Of a DNA stretch of 64,000 nt, positions 44,419 through 53,624 are shown piece by piece (the stretch's first letter is position 1; every line of letters begins with the position of its first letter). Made by a program: the position numbers and the translations under genes. This DNA comes from Paenibacillus helianthi (lineage in GTDB: Bacteria; Bacillota; Bacilli; Paenibacillales; Paenibacillaceae). Under the pieces are notes generated by a model, which made no database searches, was not told the DNA's origin, and saw nothing but the letters and a program-made list of their open reading frames with translations. The DNA lies in NCBI RefSeq assembly GCF_001909055.1, contig NZ_LVWI01000081.1, positions 103,967 to 167,966 of the forward strand, read 5' to 3'.

Positions 44419-45181
44419 GGTAGGCAGCGATGCCGCCCGCGATGGCTTCGGCAATTTCCTCCTGGCCTTTCGGGGTACACAGTTTGTCCCGGTCTGCTGC
44501 ACTGCTAATGAATCCCGCCTCAACGATAACCGTTGTGGCGGTTATTTTGTTGAGCAGATAAAAGGGTTTGCCGGGTCTGGGTGATTCATTTACATCGTAG
44601 AGCTGGTTCAGCTGATCTTGAATAGACCTGGCGAGCAGGAAGCTGCGGCCCTCCTGGCGGTACAGCACCAATGGCCCATGTTTCGCCGGAGAAGGCGCCC
44701 AGTTGATATGAATGCTGACCACCAGGTTCGCAGGCAGGGTCTCGGCCAGCTCCTTGCGCTGTGCCAGATCACGCAAATGACGGGAGGAGCTGCGCAGCCA
44801 GCGGTTATCATCACTGGGAGCGTAATCCCCGGTCCGGTTCAGAATGACGTCAAAACCGTCACTGCGCAGCAGCAGAAACAGGCGGCGGGATATCGCCAGC
44901 GTAATATCTTTTTCCAGAATGCTGCCATGCGAGGTGCCGCCGTCAATGCCCCCATGTCCCGCATCAATCAGAATGATCCGCTGATCATGGCCGAGTATTT
45001 GTTGGCGTTCCGGCTTCCCGTCTGCTTTTGGAGATACAGGAAGCGGTTGTGCTCCCGCAGCCGTTCCTGACAATAACGAGAGCAGCAGTCCTGCAACTGC
45101 GAGTAGCAACCATAAAGGCCTTGTCAGTCTCAGGCAGGGGCTTGCTCTCAGCAGTATTTTCAAGTGATACGAGCTCCTCAA
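44405..45181 (-). CDS. N-acetylmuramoyl-L-alanine amidase (Amidase_3, CwlD-like)
   Basis: About 258 residues. The zinc enzyme core is IILIDAGHGGIDGGT (His), EKDITLAI (Glu), VSIHINWAP (His) and VIVEAGFIS (catalytic Glu), as in the AmiC/CwlD family. The hydrophobic N-terminus (LWLLLAVAGLLLSLLSG) is a signal peptide. The start is taken as TTG 45181 behind AAGGAGGTTATTCAC; the ATG at 45241 has no ribosome site. It cleaves peptidoglycan stem peptides and may act in the spore cortex, by analogy with CwlD. Confidence 0.88.
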   Translation of the reverse strand: MRSSYHLKILLRASPCLRLTRPLWLLLAVAGLLLSLLSGTAAGAQPLPVSPKADGKPERQQILGHDQRIILIDAGHGGIDGGTSHGSILEKDITLAISRRLFLLLRSDGFDVILNRTGDYAPSDDNRWLRSSSRHLRDLAQRKELAETLPANLVVSIHINWAPSPAKHGPLVLYRQEGRSFLLARSIQDQLNQLYDVNESPRPGKPFYLLNKITATTVIVEAGFISSAADRDKLCTPKGQEEIAEAIAGGIAAYLMEV

Positions 45182-45368
45182 GTGAATAACCTCCTTGTCT
45201 GGGCGGGTCAATTGGATGGATTCTTTGTTAGATTGTGCCATAGCTGTCCAAGCTATACGGAACAAAGTGCAAAGGTTTAGCATAAGGGATTTTGGAGCAG
45301 ACTAGAAAGATGATGCTTGAAGCAAGCGTAATGGGACTTCTGAATCAGGGAAACAGGAGGTGATCCGT

Positions 45369-45557
45369 ATGGCTTCCGGGGGAGATGATCTGGTGAAGTA
45401 CATCACGGAGAAGGTAGTCGTCTATATGGAAGACCCGAAGGCCAGCAGGGAACGGAGAAAGGCTGAAAAGCAGCCCTGGTCGGAAAAATGGTTCGGCATG
45501 CTCCCGCTAGGCTGGTCCATATGGCGCAGCAATTGGGCGCGAAACAGTAAGAAATAG
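45369..45557 (+). CDS. yqzE: YqzE-family small protein
   Basis: 62 residues. LVKYITEKVVVYMEDPKASRERRK and then WSEKWFGMLPLGWSIWR match the YqzE pattern (an N-terminal helix, a basic linker and a C-terminal aromatic segment). In B. subtilis it is encoded in the comG region; here it stands alone. AGGAGGTGATCCGT precedes the ATG at 45369. Confidence 0.8.
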   Translation: MASGGDDLVKYITEKVVVYMEDPKASRERRKAEKQPWSEKWFGMLPLGWSIWRSNWARNSKK

Positions 45558-45648
45558 AGTAGTACTGACTCGCTTCACTGTAACGCGTCAAGCCTAGAAG
45601 GTTCACCGTAGGCATACACGGTTCAGCCTTATACAACACATCTTAAGT

Positions 45649-45694
45649 AAAGAACCTTCCCATGCCTCTACTTCAGGCATCGGGAAGGTTCTTT
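45649..45694. terminator. Bidirectional terminator
   Basis: AAAGAACCTTCCC pairs with GGGAAGGTTCTTT, with an inner ATGCC/GGCAT pair. It lies between yqzE and a convergent gene, with T residues on both sides. Confidence 0.85.
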
Positions 45695-45724
45695 GTGTGT
45701 ACATATGGACATGTTAGCACTACC

Positions 45725-46804
45725 TCATTTAGGGCCAGAACCTGCTGATACTGCTCCAGAAGTGAAGCCTAGTGCGGCATTGCCAGAAGGAGGAAGCTTG
45801 TGCAAGGTACCGCTATGCTGAAGCGCCCCGAAGGGAAGATACCGTCTGCCTTCCGGTCCGGAAGCGGCGTACAGGATGCTGGTGCTAGCGCTAGCCGTGC
45901 CGATGCCGGAGTCAGCTGTCCGCCAGCTCTGAAAACCGGTAATCATAAAGGGAGCCCCCAATGCATCATTTCGGCCTCGGGATTGGAAGGCCAAACTGCC
46001 GCCTGAGGCTAGCGTCAGGGTGAGTTTGTCGGTGCTGAGATTAGCCAGTGGCGGTGCCGACAGCCAGATCAAATCGGCATAGGGATCATCCTGCCCCTCC
46101 GTCAGGTAGATGGGAAGGGGAGAAAAAGCTGTATCCAGGCTGGATAGGGTGCCGCTTCCGGCAGATTTGCCATGCAGAACATCATCCGCTTGGCTGGGAC
46201 TCCAAGGCAGAACCTGTAATAGGGATGCATTAATATAGAATGTCTTGCTGTCGATCGTTAATTTCCATACGGGCAGCATTGGAGCATAGAGCGCGTCAAG
46301 TTCAACCTTTCCGGAAAAATGGGAGGGGATAAGTTCCTGCTGCACCAGAAACTGGCGCAGATCCTGCATGCTGTAGGGGAGGCCGTAGCTGCCGGCTCCA
46401 TACTCACTAAGCACATAACCGCCTTGTTCTGCAGCGGTGATAATCAAATAGCCGATCCGTTGCTCTCCGTTCATCACATTAACCAGCCAGCTATGGGTTC
46501 CAGGACCGAGGGGGAAATACTCGGTGCTGGCATGTTTCCAGCCCGTGAAGGGAGGATTGGCCGACAGCTTGCTAATCGTTTGACTGGCGAAATCCTGCAA
46601 GGATTCCGGTGAGGCAACGGGTGTCATCTCAAGTAAAGGCAGATAGGCTTTGGAGACCGCTTGTGTGACGGTCACCCGGGTCCCTGTGGCTGACAGCTCC
46701 GCAGGGAATGCAGAGGCTGAGAACAGCATCAGACCCAGACACAGGCAGAGAAGGAGGCGTGCACGGTATCCGAGAGCGTCCTTCTGCCTAGTTTTTATCT
46801 TCAT
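45725..46804 (-). CDS. Secreted protein of unknown function (359 residues)
   Basis: An N-terminal signal peptide (KKTR-like basic start, hydrophobic LLLCLCLGLMLFSASAFPA) precedes a Ser/Pro/Leu-rich extracellular region. I recognise no domain. AAAGGTGA precedes the ATG on the minus strand. The 99-base repeat copy (46823-46921) lies just upstream of its start. It is convergent with yqzE. Confidence 0.7.
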   Translation of the reverse strand: MKIKTRQKDALGYRARLLLCLCLGLMLFSASAFPAELSATGTRVTVTQAVSKAYLPLLEMTPVASPESLQDFASQTISKLSANPPFTGWKHASTEYFPLGPGTHSWLVNVMNGEQRIGYLIITAAEQGGYVLSEYGAGSYGLPYSMQDLRQFLVQQELIPSHFSGKVELDALYAPMLPVWKLTIDSKTFYINASLLQVLPWSPSQADDVLHGKSAGSGTLSSLDTAFSPLPIYLTEGQDDPYADLIWLSAPPLANLSTDKLTLTLASGGSLAFQSRGRNDALGAPFMITGFQSWRTADSGIGTASASTSILYAASGPEGRRYLPFGALQHSGTLHKLPPSGNAALGFTSGAVSAGSGPK

Positions 46805-46822
46805 TTGGCGTTCACCTTTCTT

Positions 46823-46921
46823 AAAATATAAGGATTAATATGTTTCACGCTATAAATCATCCTTCTATTTCTCGCTGAATCGAATACCATCCATAAAAAG
46901 ATGGCGAAGCCGTTTCCACTT
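46823..46921. repeat. 99-base interspersed palindromic repeat, copy 1
   Basis: This stretch aligns without gaps to 50258-50356. It begins AAATATAAGGAT and contains TATAAATCATCCTT, so its first half folds as a hairpin (ATATAAGGAT ... ATCCTTATAT in copy 2). Its second half contains GGCGAAGCC, also palindromic. It resembles a REP/MITE-like element and lies between yqhG and the secreted-protein gene. Confidence 0.75.
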
Positions 46922-47039
46922 GTCGGAAGTACTGATTGTATTGTAGAGGACAAGCTCTGAAAAGGCTGTTGCTTGCTGTCCGCGGCGGTGCAGGAATTCC
47001 GCTGTTTTTTTGCCTGCTTTTAGCGAGCCGGGTCGCATC

Positions 47040-48119
47040 TTATGTGCTCCGCAGATGGAACAAGCCGTAGGTGACGGCAGAAACTGCAATCTGCGGCTCA
47101 TACTGCCAGGCTGTCTCCTTGCGGCGGCGGTTGTACTGCTCAAGGATCGCCAGCCGTTTCTCCTCATCCTGCTCCTTAAGCAGCTCCTCATAATAGATAT
47201 CTACAATGCTCAGCTCCAGCCGCAGCCGTTCACGCGCTTCCTCGGCCCAGGTGTAGTCCAGCAGAGCCAGCTTGGAAGTAAGATAGCCCTCCAGCTTGTC
47301 GGCTCCGGCAGCAAGGCTCAGCCCGGAGGGCTCTATGTGAATATTTTCGGGCAAGCGCGGCGTCAATTCACGTGACCCCAGCTTCGCTTCGAAGTCCGGG
47401 ACAATCAGGCCAGAGGTGAGCGAGACGCCGATGAAATGCAGCTCCTCCCGCTTCAGGTCACAGCTCATTTCCACTTTGTAGCAGACGGCGAGCCAAGGCT
47501 CATAGGCTGCCGAGAATAAGGTCATCCGCTGTCTGCTTCCCGGATCCTCGAAGAGCTGCAGGCATTTGCCTTCCTCCCGGGCGGCTGACCAGATCTGCCC
47601 CAGCCGCTTGCTGCCGTAGGTGACGTCCTCGCGTCTGATCATGCCGGGACCGATCCGGGGGAGTGGCGGAACGAACCCGAAGAAGCGGGCAAGGATGCTG
47701 TCCTGCGGATCAGCCGAGCCCTCCGGTGGTGCCGTCCCGGCTAGAGGCCCGCCGGTAGTGGTGCCGCCGGTGTCCGCCCCGGCTTCCATCCCGGCCGCGC
47801 CAGCTCCGGCCGGCAGTCCAGCCGCGGCTGTGCGGTCCCCCGCTCCGCGCGGCTGTCTGGAGGTCGGGGCCGCCTGAGCGGCTGCCGCCAAATGATCGTA
47901 TTTCTCCGGATCGAAGACGAAGGTGAACGACAGCGTTTCCGGCGGGGTGCCCGTCCGCTCGACAAACCCCCAATAATAAGGCCGGTCTGTGAGCATCCGG
48001 TCCGCGCGCGGCGAGAGCTTCACCGTCACATGCAGTGGCGACACTTCGATAATCGAGCACTCTGTGGCCTCCAGATAATCCATGACTTGCTTTCGCACTT
48101 CCTGTGGCGTAAGTGTCAT
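47040..48119 (-). CDS. yqhG: YqhG-family protein
   Basis: 359 residues. The N-terminal part (MTLTPQEVRKQVMDYLEATEC, then PHVTVKLSPRADRML-like strands) and the C-terminal EEARERLRLELSIVDIYYEEL match the YqhG family. Residues of about 92-140 form an alanine/glycine/proline-rich insert not expected in the family core. The function is unknown; it is conserved next to yqhH. It overlaps the yqhH stop by four bases. Confidence 0.8.
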   Translation of the reverse strand: MTLTPQEVRKQVMDYLEATECSIIEVSPLHVTVKLSPRADRMLTDRPYYWGFVERTGTPPETLSFTFVFDPEKYDHLAAAAQAAPTSRQPRGAGDRTAAAGLPAGAGAAGMEAGADTGGTTTGGPLAGTAPPEGSADPQDSILARFFGFVPPLPRIGPGMIRREDVTYGSKRLGQIWSAAREEGKCLQLFEDPGSRQRMTLFSAAYEPWLAVCYKVEMSCDLKREELHFIGVSLTSGLIVPDFEAKLGSRELTPRLPENIHIEPSGLSLAAGADKLEGYLTSKLALLDYTWAEEARERLRLELSIVDIYYEELLKEQDEEKRLAILEQYNRRRKETAWQYEPQIAVSAVTYGLFHLRST

Positions 48120-49861
48120 GCTCCAGCCTCGCTTTCGTCCCGTACTCCGTGTGTCAGCTCGCTCAGCGATTCGCCGATATGGTCCAGTCCGCTGCGCAGC
48201 TCCTCGTCGCTGCGGGCTTCGAGCATGATCTTGTACAGGCTTTTCTCCAAAGATTCCTTCTTCTCAAAACGTTCCAGAATAACATCCAGTCCGCCGATGA
48301 CCATCTCAAACATATTGATCTTCTCATGCAGCAGATGAAGGATATGCTCCTCAATGGTGCCTTCCGTCGAAAGATTGTAGATCACCACATCATTCTCCTG
48401 TCCCAGCCGGTGTACACGGCCAATCCGCTGCTCCACCCGCATCGGATTCCAGGGCAGATCAAAATTGATCATATGGTGGCAGAATTGCAGGTTGATGCCT
48501 TCGCCTCCGGCTTCGGTGGCAATCATCACCTGGGCGCGGCCGCGGAAGAGATCCATCATCCAGTCTTTTTTGCCCCGGTTCATGCCGCCGGAGTAGGTTA
48601 CGCACTGGAGACCGTGATCGCGGAAGTACTGGAGCAGGTACTCCTGAGTAGCCCGATATTCGGTGAAGACAATTACCTTTTCGTTCATCCCCCGGATCAG
48701 CTCCATGGTTTTCTCAGCTTTTGTGTTCGTCTTGACCGTCCGGAGGGTCTGGAGCAGCTCCATCATCCGCTCGCGTTTTGGCGAGTCGGCCGGAAGCTTT
48801 TTGATCAGGTTGACCAGGGTGATAAATACGGCATCACGGCTACTGCACACCTCGCGCTGAAGCGTGACCAGGGAGAGCATGCTGCTGAGATTGCCGCCCG
48901 CTTCCTGATACTGGTCTTTGACAAAGGCGGTAACCCCGTCATATAATACTTTCTCCTCCGGTGAGAGCGTGAGCGGAATATTGCGCACTTTGCGCTTTGT
49001 GAAGTTGACCGGACCTTCGCCGCGGCGGTTGCGGATCATGACCTTGGATAGCTCGCCCCGCAGCTGAACCTCATTCTTCGGCTGGCGCTTGTCTACCACG
49101 AAATTAGTGGCGAAGTCCCCCTGATTTCCGAGCTGACCCGGCTTCAGCAGCGTGATTAGATTGAACAGCTCACCCAGATCATTCTGAACCGGCGTGGCGG
49201 TGAGCAGGAGACAATATTTTTTGCGTAGCTGCTGGACGAACAGATAATTAGTTGATTTCTTGTTCTTGAGTTTATGGGCTTCGTCAATAATCAGCATGTC
49301 GTATTCATGATTCAGCAGTATTTCCTTATGCGGATCCCGCTTAGCGGTATCCATGGAGGCGACTACAATAGAGTTATCCCAGGAGTAGGCTTTCTTCTGG
49401 GCTACTGCAGAAATGCCGAATTTGGTGTTCAGCTCGCGTACCCATTGAAGCACCAGTGATGCAGGAACGAGAATGAGGACCCTTGTCACAAGCCCCCGTA
49501 CCAGATATTCCTTCAGCACGAGTCCGGCTTCAATCGTCTTGCCAAGCCCTACCTCATCGGCGAGGATGGCGCGCCCGGACATTTGGAATAGTACCTTGTG
49601 AGCGGTATCGAGCTGGTGGGGGAGCGGGGAGAGTCCGGACAGATGCTTCATACACTGCAGCTCATCAAAGCTGGTTACGAGCCCGGATTTCTCACCTTGA
49701 ATGGCCAACCGGGATAGTCTCCAATTGCCCCAAGGGCCGCCCTTCTCCAGACTTGACTCTAATTCATCCAGCCATTTTCGCTCGAATGACAGAGGTACAG
49801 GCAGCACGCTATCGTTGGTCGGGTCCTCTTCCGGTAATGGATTACGGAATAATTGCGTCAT
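48116..49861 (-). CDS. yqhH: SNF2-family DEAD/H helicase (YqhH)
   Basis: 581 residues. Helicase motif I is ADEVGLGKTIEAGLVLKEYL, motif II is IIDEAHKLKN, then LLTATPVQN (III), and the C-terminal lobe carries GGEGINLQFCHHMINFDLPWNP and EQRIGRVHRLGQ (V-VI). It remodels or translocates on nucleic acid. It is cotranscribed with yqhG. Confidence 0.92.
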   Translation of the reverse strand: MTQLFRNPLPEEDPTNDSVLPVPLSFERKWLDELESSLEKGGPWGNWRLSRLAIQGEKSGLVTSFDELQCMKHLSGLSPLPHQLDTAHKVLFQMSGRAILADEVGLGKTIEAGLVLKEYLVRGLVTRVLILVPASLVLQWVRELNTKFGISAVAQKKAYSWDNSIVVASMDTAKRDPHKEILLNHEYDMLIIDEAHKLKNKKSTNYLFVQQLRKKYCLLLTATPVQNDLGELFNLITLLKPGQLGNQGDFATNFVVDKRQPKNEVQLRGELSKVMIRNRRGEGPVNFTKRKVRNIPLTLSPEEKVLYDGVTAFVKDQYQEAGGNLSSMLSLVTLQREVCSSRDAVFITLVNLIKKLPADSPKRERMMELLQTLRTVKTNTKAEKTMELIRGMNEKVIVFTEYRATQEYLLQYFRDHGLQCVTYSGGMNRGKKDWMMDLFRGRAQVMIATEAGGEGINLQFCHHMINFDLPWNPMRVEQRIGRVHRLGQENDVVIYNLSTEGTIEEHILHLLHEKINMFEMVIGGLDVILERFEKKESLEKSLYKIMLEARSDEELRSGLDHIGESLSELTHGVRDESEAGA

Positions 49862-50045
49862 GTTGCAGCCTCCTCCGGCGCTTGGTTCATATCGGAATGT
49901 GTAGCAGTAGTATGCTCTTAAAAGAAAGGTTTCATAACCTGCTATTTTCGGTCCGATGTTGTAAAATAGCGAGCAAGAGGGAGTAAATGTGCCATCTTTT
50001 GCCGAAATTTCGCTGAGAGGCTCCTATTTTCGAAAAAGACCTTCC

Positions 50046-50094
50046 ACACAATATGTGGTATAGTTTAAAAGCTGACTGACACAATATATTGTTA
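50046..50094 (+). promoter_or_regulatory. Pair of NrdR boxes
   Basis: ACACAATATGTGGTAT (50046-50061) and ACACAATATATTGTTA (50079-50094) resemble the 16-base NrdR consensus ACACWATATAWTGTGT. They are 33 bases apart, about three helical turns, as usual for cooperative NrdR binding. They would repress ribonucleotide reductase when dATP is plentiful. Confidence 0.85.
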
Positions 50095-50257
50095 CAAATG
50101 CTTGAAATTTTGATTACACCGGGCAATTTTCGGTTATTTTTTATTGACAAGAGGATCTTTCTGCGTCCAAGCCGGGTGCAGTCACAATCCGCCGAGTTCC
50201 GGTTGGAATATGAGGGTTATACCGCTCCGTGAGGCCGGCCGATCCTTATATTTCTTG

Positions 50258-50356
50258 AAATATAAGGATTTATATGTTTCACGCTATAAATCATCCTTAT
50301 ATTTCACGCTGAAACGGATTCTGTCCCTTAAAAGGACGGCGAAGCCGTTTCCACTT
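50258..50356. repeat. 99-base interspersed palindromic repeat, copy 2
   Basis: The gapless partner of 46823-46921 in the same orientation. Its first half is a good hairpin (ATATAAGGATTTATA / TATAAATCATCCTTATAT) and its second half contains ACGGCGAAGCCGT. It sits in the 5' leader of nrdJ, so it will be transcribed and may influence mRNA structure. Confidence 0.8.
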
Positions 50357-50396
50357 GGAGAGTTTTACATATCACAATATCCGGGAGGTTTTTCTA

Positions 50397-53054
50397 TTGA
50401 GTACAGTGGAACGCAAACAGCGTCTTGAAGGTCTGAGCGAAAAAATATTTTTGGACCGTTATGCCTGGAAGGATGCAGACAACAACAATGCCAAGGTAGG
50501 CGATGTTGTGCTCGTGCTGACGAAAGACGATCCGAAGTTCCCTACCAAGGAAGTCGGGGAAATTGTTGAACGGAACGGCCGTACGGTAACTGTAAAAACG
50601 CGCAGTGGCGAGCTTGTACAGTCAGATGTGGAGAAGCTTACACTTAACATAGAAAAGACCCCGGAGGAAATGTGGGACCGGCTCGCATCCGCCATGGCTT
50701 CAGTAGAGAAAACCCCTGAGCTTCAGGAAGAATGGACAGGCAAATTCCGGTCTATTCTGGATGACTGGAAGCTTGTTCCGGGCGGACGCATTGCAGCAGG
50801 TGCCGGGGCAAGTGAAGAACTGACCCTGTTCAACTGTTATGTCGTTCCTTCGCCAAAAGACAGCCGTGGGGGCATTATGCAGACGCTGTCTGAAATGACT
50901 GAGATCATGGCCCGCGGCGGCGGCGTAGGCATTAACCTGTCCTCGCTTCGCCCGCGCCGCGCTATCGTAAGAGGTGTCAATGGTTCGTCCAGCGGATCCG
51001 TATCCTGGGGCGGATTGTTCAGCTACACCACTGGACTAATTGAACAAGGCGGAAGCCGACGCGGCGCGCTGATGCTGATGATCAATGACTGGCACCCCGA
51101 TGTGGTTGATTTCATTACCGTGAAGCAGACGATGGGTCAGGTGACGAACGCCAACCTGTCGGTATGCGTGAGCAACGCTTTTATGAAGGCAGTGAAGGAA
51201 GATCTGGACTGGGAGCTGGTATTCCCGGATACGACAGATCCGGATTACGATACCATTTGGGACGGCGATCTGGATAAATGGAAGGCCGACGGCCGGGCCG
51301 TGATTCCTTACCGCACAGTCAAGGCGCGTGAGGTATGGCATACCATTATTGAATCGGCATGGAAATCGGCGGAGCCGGGTGTTGTATTCATGGAGTACTA
51401 CAACCAGATGTCCAACAGCTGGTATTTCAACCCGATTATTTGCACCAATCCATGCGGCGAGCAGGGTCTTCCGGGCTGGGGCGTATGTAATCTGTCCGCC
51501 ATCAACCTCTCCAAGTTCTATGACGCGGAGAATCATGATGTAGATTGGGCCGATCTGGCGACAACCACCCGCTATTCTGTACGTTTTCTGGACAATGTTA
51601 TCGACAAGACTCCTTACCACTTCCCGGAAAATGAAGCGAACCAGAAGCTGGAACGCCGTGTAGGTCTGGGCACCATGGGTCTGGCCGAGCTGATGATCAA
51701 GCTGAACATCCGTTATGGCAGCCCGGAATCCCTGGAGTTCCTGGACAAGCTCTACGGTTTCATGGCACGCGAAGCTTACCTGGCCTCGTCCGGAATTGCC
51801 GGCGAGAAGGGTTCGTTCCAGGCCTTTGACACAGAGAAATATCTGCTCAGCGGATTCATGAAAAACATCACCGAAACCTACCCTGAAGTCGGCGAATCCA
51901 TCCGCAAGCACGGCATGCGCAATGTTACTGTGATCACCCAGGCACCTACAGGCAGCACGGGTACCATGGTAGGCACATCGACCGGCATTGAGCCGTATTT
52001 CGCCTTCAAATATTTCCGTCAGAGCCGTCTCGGCTACGACGAGCAGTTCGTGCCGATTGCCCAGGAATGGCTGGAAGCCCATCCGGGGGAAGAGCTTCCT
52101 GACTACTTCGTAACTTCGATGGATCTGTCCGCGAAGGATCATATCCGCGCACAGGCGGCGATCCAGCGCTGGGTGGACAGCTCGATCTCCAAGACGGCGA
52201 ACTGCCCGTCCGATTTCACCGTTGAGGAAACCGCAGAGTTGTACGAAATGGCCTTTGATCTGGGCTGTAAAGGCGTAACGATCTACCGTGACGGTAGCCG
52301 TGACGTACAGATTCTGGAAACGTCGAAGAAGGAAGACAAGAAGGAAACTCCGGCAGCGGAAGCCGCAGCTCCAGCCGCTGAACCTGCTGCACCGGCTGTA
52401 ACAGCCAGCGCAGTTGTAGCGGCAGCTCCAGCACCGCAAGCCAGCACCACAGGCAGCGGAGACAAACAATACAAAAAACGCCCGCAGGTCCTGCGCGGCG
52501 CTACCTATAAGATCAACACGCCATTTGGTATGGCGTATATCACCATTAACGACCTGGATGGCATTCCGGCCGAAATCTTCCTGAATGTCGGCAAGGCCGG
52601 CTCCGACGTCTTCGCCATGGCCGAAGCGCTGGGCCGTGTCTGCTCGCTGTTCCTACGCTACGGCGACCATGGCGAGAAGGTTGAGCTGCTGATCAAGCAT
52701 CTCAAAGGCATCGGCGGCTCCGGCGCCATCGGCTTCGGCGCGAACCGTGTCGAGTCCATCGCCGACGCAGTAGCCAAAGCCCTGGAAACCCATGTGCAGA
52801 ACAACGCCCATGAAGACGATGTGCCTGCTCCAATCGCGGCTACTCTGGAGCTTGATTTCAATGAAACTTGGAATGCAGAATTGAACTCAAGCGTGCCAGC
52901 GGCAGCCTCCACAGATGACGGTCACGGCGGTCACGGTACACATAGCCACGCCACCGCCTCCCGCGACCTCTGCCCATCCTGCGGCAGCGCCTCGCTGATT
53001 AACATCGAAGGCTGCAAGACCTGCAGCAATTGCGGATATAGCCGGTGCGGGTAA
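50397..53054 (+). CDS. nrdJ: Adenosylcobalamin-dependent ribonucleotide reductase (class II)
   Basis: About 885 residues. The catalytic core shows NCYVVPSPKDSRGGIMQTLSEMTEIMARGGGVG, the substrate Cys in IICTNPCGEQGLPGWGVCNLSAINL, and the loop TQAPTGSTGTMVGTSTGIEP. An Ala/Pro-rich linker near residues 660-705 and a C-terminal zinc-like segment CPSCGSAS ... CKTCSNCGYSRCG (electron-relay Cys) follow. It reduces ribonucleotides to deoxyribonucleotides using coenzyme B12. The start is TTG 50397 behind GGGAGGT; the frame extending to 50355 overlaps the repeat. NrdR boxes lie upstream. Confidence 0.93.
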   Translation: MSTVERKQRLEGLSEKIFLDRYAWKDADNNNAKVGDVVLVLTKDDPKFPTKEVGEIVERNGRTVTVKTRSGELVQSDVEKLTLNIEKTPEEMWDRLASAMASVEKTPELQEEWTGKFRSILDDWKLVPGGRIAAGAGASEELTLFNCYVVPSPKDSRGGIMQTLSEMTEIMARGGGVGINLSSLRPRRAIVRGVNGSSSGSVSWGGLFSYTTGLIEQGGSRRGALMLMINDWHPDVVDFITVKQTMGQVTNANLSVCVSNAFMKAVKEDLDWELVFPDTTDPDYDTIWDGDLDKWKADGRAVIPYRTVKAREVWHTIIESAWKSAEPGVVFMEYYNQMSNSWYFNPIICTNPCGEQGLPGWGVCNLSAINLSKFYDAENHDVDWADLATTTRYSVRFLDNVIDKTPYHFPENEANQKLERRVGLGTMGLAELMIKLNIRYGSPESLEFLDKLYGFMAREAYLASSGIAGEKGSFQAFDTEKYLLSGFMKNITETYPEVGESIRKHGMRNVTVITQAPTGSTGTMVGTSTGIEPYFAFKYFRQSRLGYDEQFVPIAQEWLEAHPGEELPDYFVTSMDLSAKDHIRAQAAIQRWVDSSISKTANCPSDFTVEETAELYEMAFDLGCKGVTIYRDGSRDVQILETSKKEDKKETPAAEAAAPAAEPAAPAVTASAVVAAAPAPQASTTGSGDKQYKKRPQVLRGATYKINTPFGMAYITINDLDGIPAEIFLNVGKAGSDVFAMAEALGRVCSLFLRYGDHGEKVELLIKHLKGIGGSGAIGFGANRVESIADAVAKALETHVQNNAHEDDVPAPIAATLELDFNETWNAELNSSVPAAASTDDGHGGHGTHSHATASRDLCPSCGSASLINIEGCKTCSNCGYSRCG

Positions 53055-53624
53055 GGATAGCTGTTAGGTAGATTTTCATAGATTAATTTTCATAATATAT
53101 TTAATTTTTCCATATCAAGATCATTGTTATATTAACTTTTACACGGCAGCATAGCCTAATTGCTGCCGTTTTTTGTATACACTGATTACAATTTAAAGCG
53201 GCAGGTGCAGGGCGATCACTTATTTTAGTGCGGAGACTATAAATTCAATCGTTGTCCTTCCCTTAACGCGAAGCGGGGCTTTTCGGCATATATACTATTG
53301 AGTGTAATGGCACGCAGAGCCAGTAGAAGCAGCGACATGATCCATTGCTCTTAAAAGGTCATGTCCGAATTTAATATTTATGCTACTAAACATGCTCCAG
53401 TTCTTTTGAAACAAAAGATGAATCTAATATATACGGGTTGGACAGAGAATGGAATGGAGGATATAAGAAAATAATATCGGAAAATGTATAAAGAAAGGTC
53501 GTTAAAGCGGTAGACGTAAACCTTTAAAAGTTTGACACTATAAGAGATATCCTTTTTTAAGAAAGCTATATGAACATCTGCCTGTCATGACTTGGCGGGG
53601 CATAGATAAAAAGGAGGGTGTTTG
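53055..53624. other. Spacer with nrdJ terminator and candidate promoter
   Basis: No gene is seen. It contains the terminator at 53143-53174 and a candidate promoter, TTGAAA (53406-53411) and TATATA (53428-53433) with a 16-base spacer, about 190 bases before the YesM-like kinase. Its base composition is visibly richer in A+T than the region to the left. Confidence 0.5.
53143..53174 (+). terminator. Rho-independent terminator of nrdJ
   Basis: ACGGCAGCA pairs with TGCTGCCGT (53161-53169) and is followed by a T-run. Confidence 0.9.

Larger units (their letters stand above)
49862..50396. other. Regulatory spacer upstream of nrdJ
   Basis: No gene is seen here. It contains two NrdR boxes (50046-50061 and 50079-50094), then the second copy of the 99-base repeat (50258-50356) that forms part of the nrdJ leader, preceded by an extra small hairpin (CCTTATATTTC/GAAATATAAGG). 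No cobalamin riboswitch was recognised. Confidence 0.6.

Noticed and set aside
50095..50396. Cobalamin riboswitch upstream of nrdJ
   Set aside because: No B12-box-like core seen; NrdR boxes explain regulation.
51036..52469. 477-residue open frame opposite nrdJ
   Set aside because: Shadow of the well-supported nrdJ gene.
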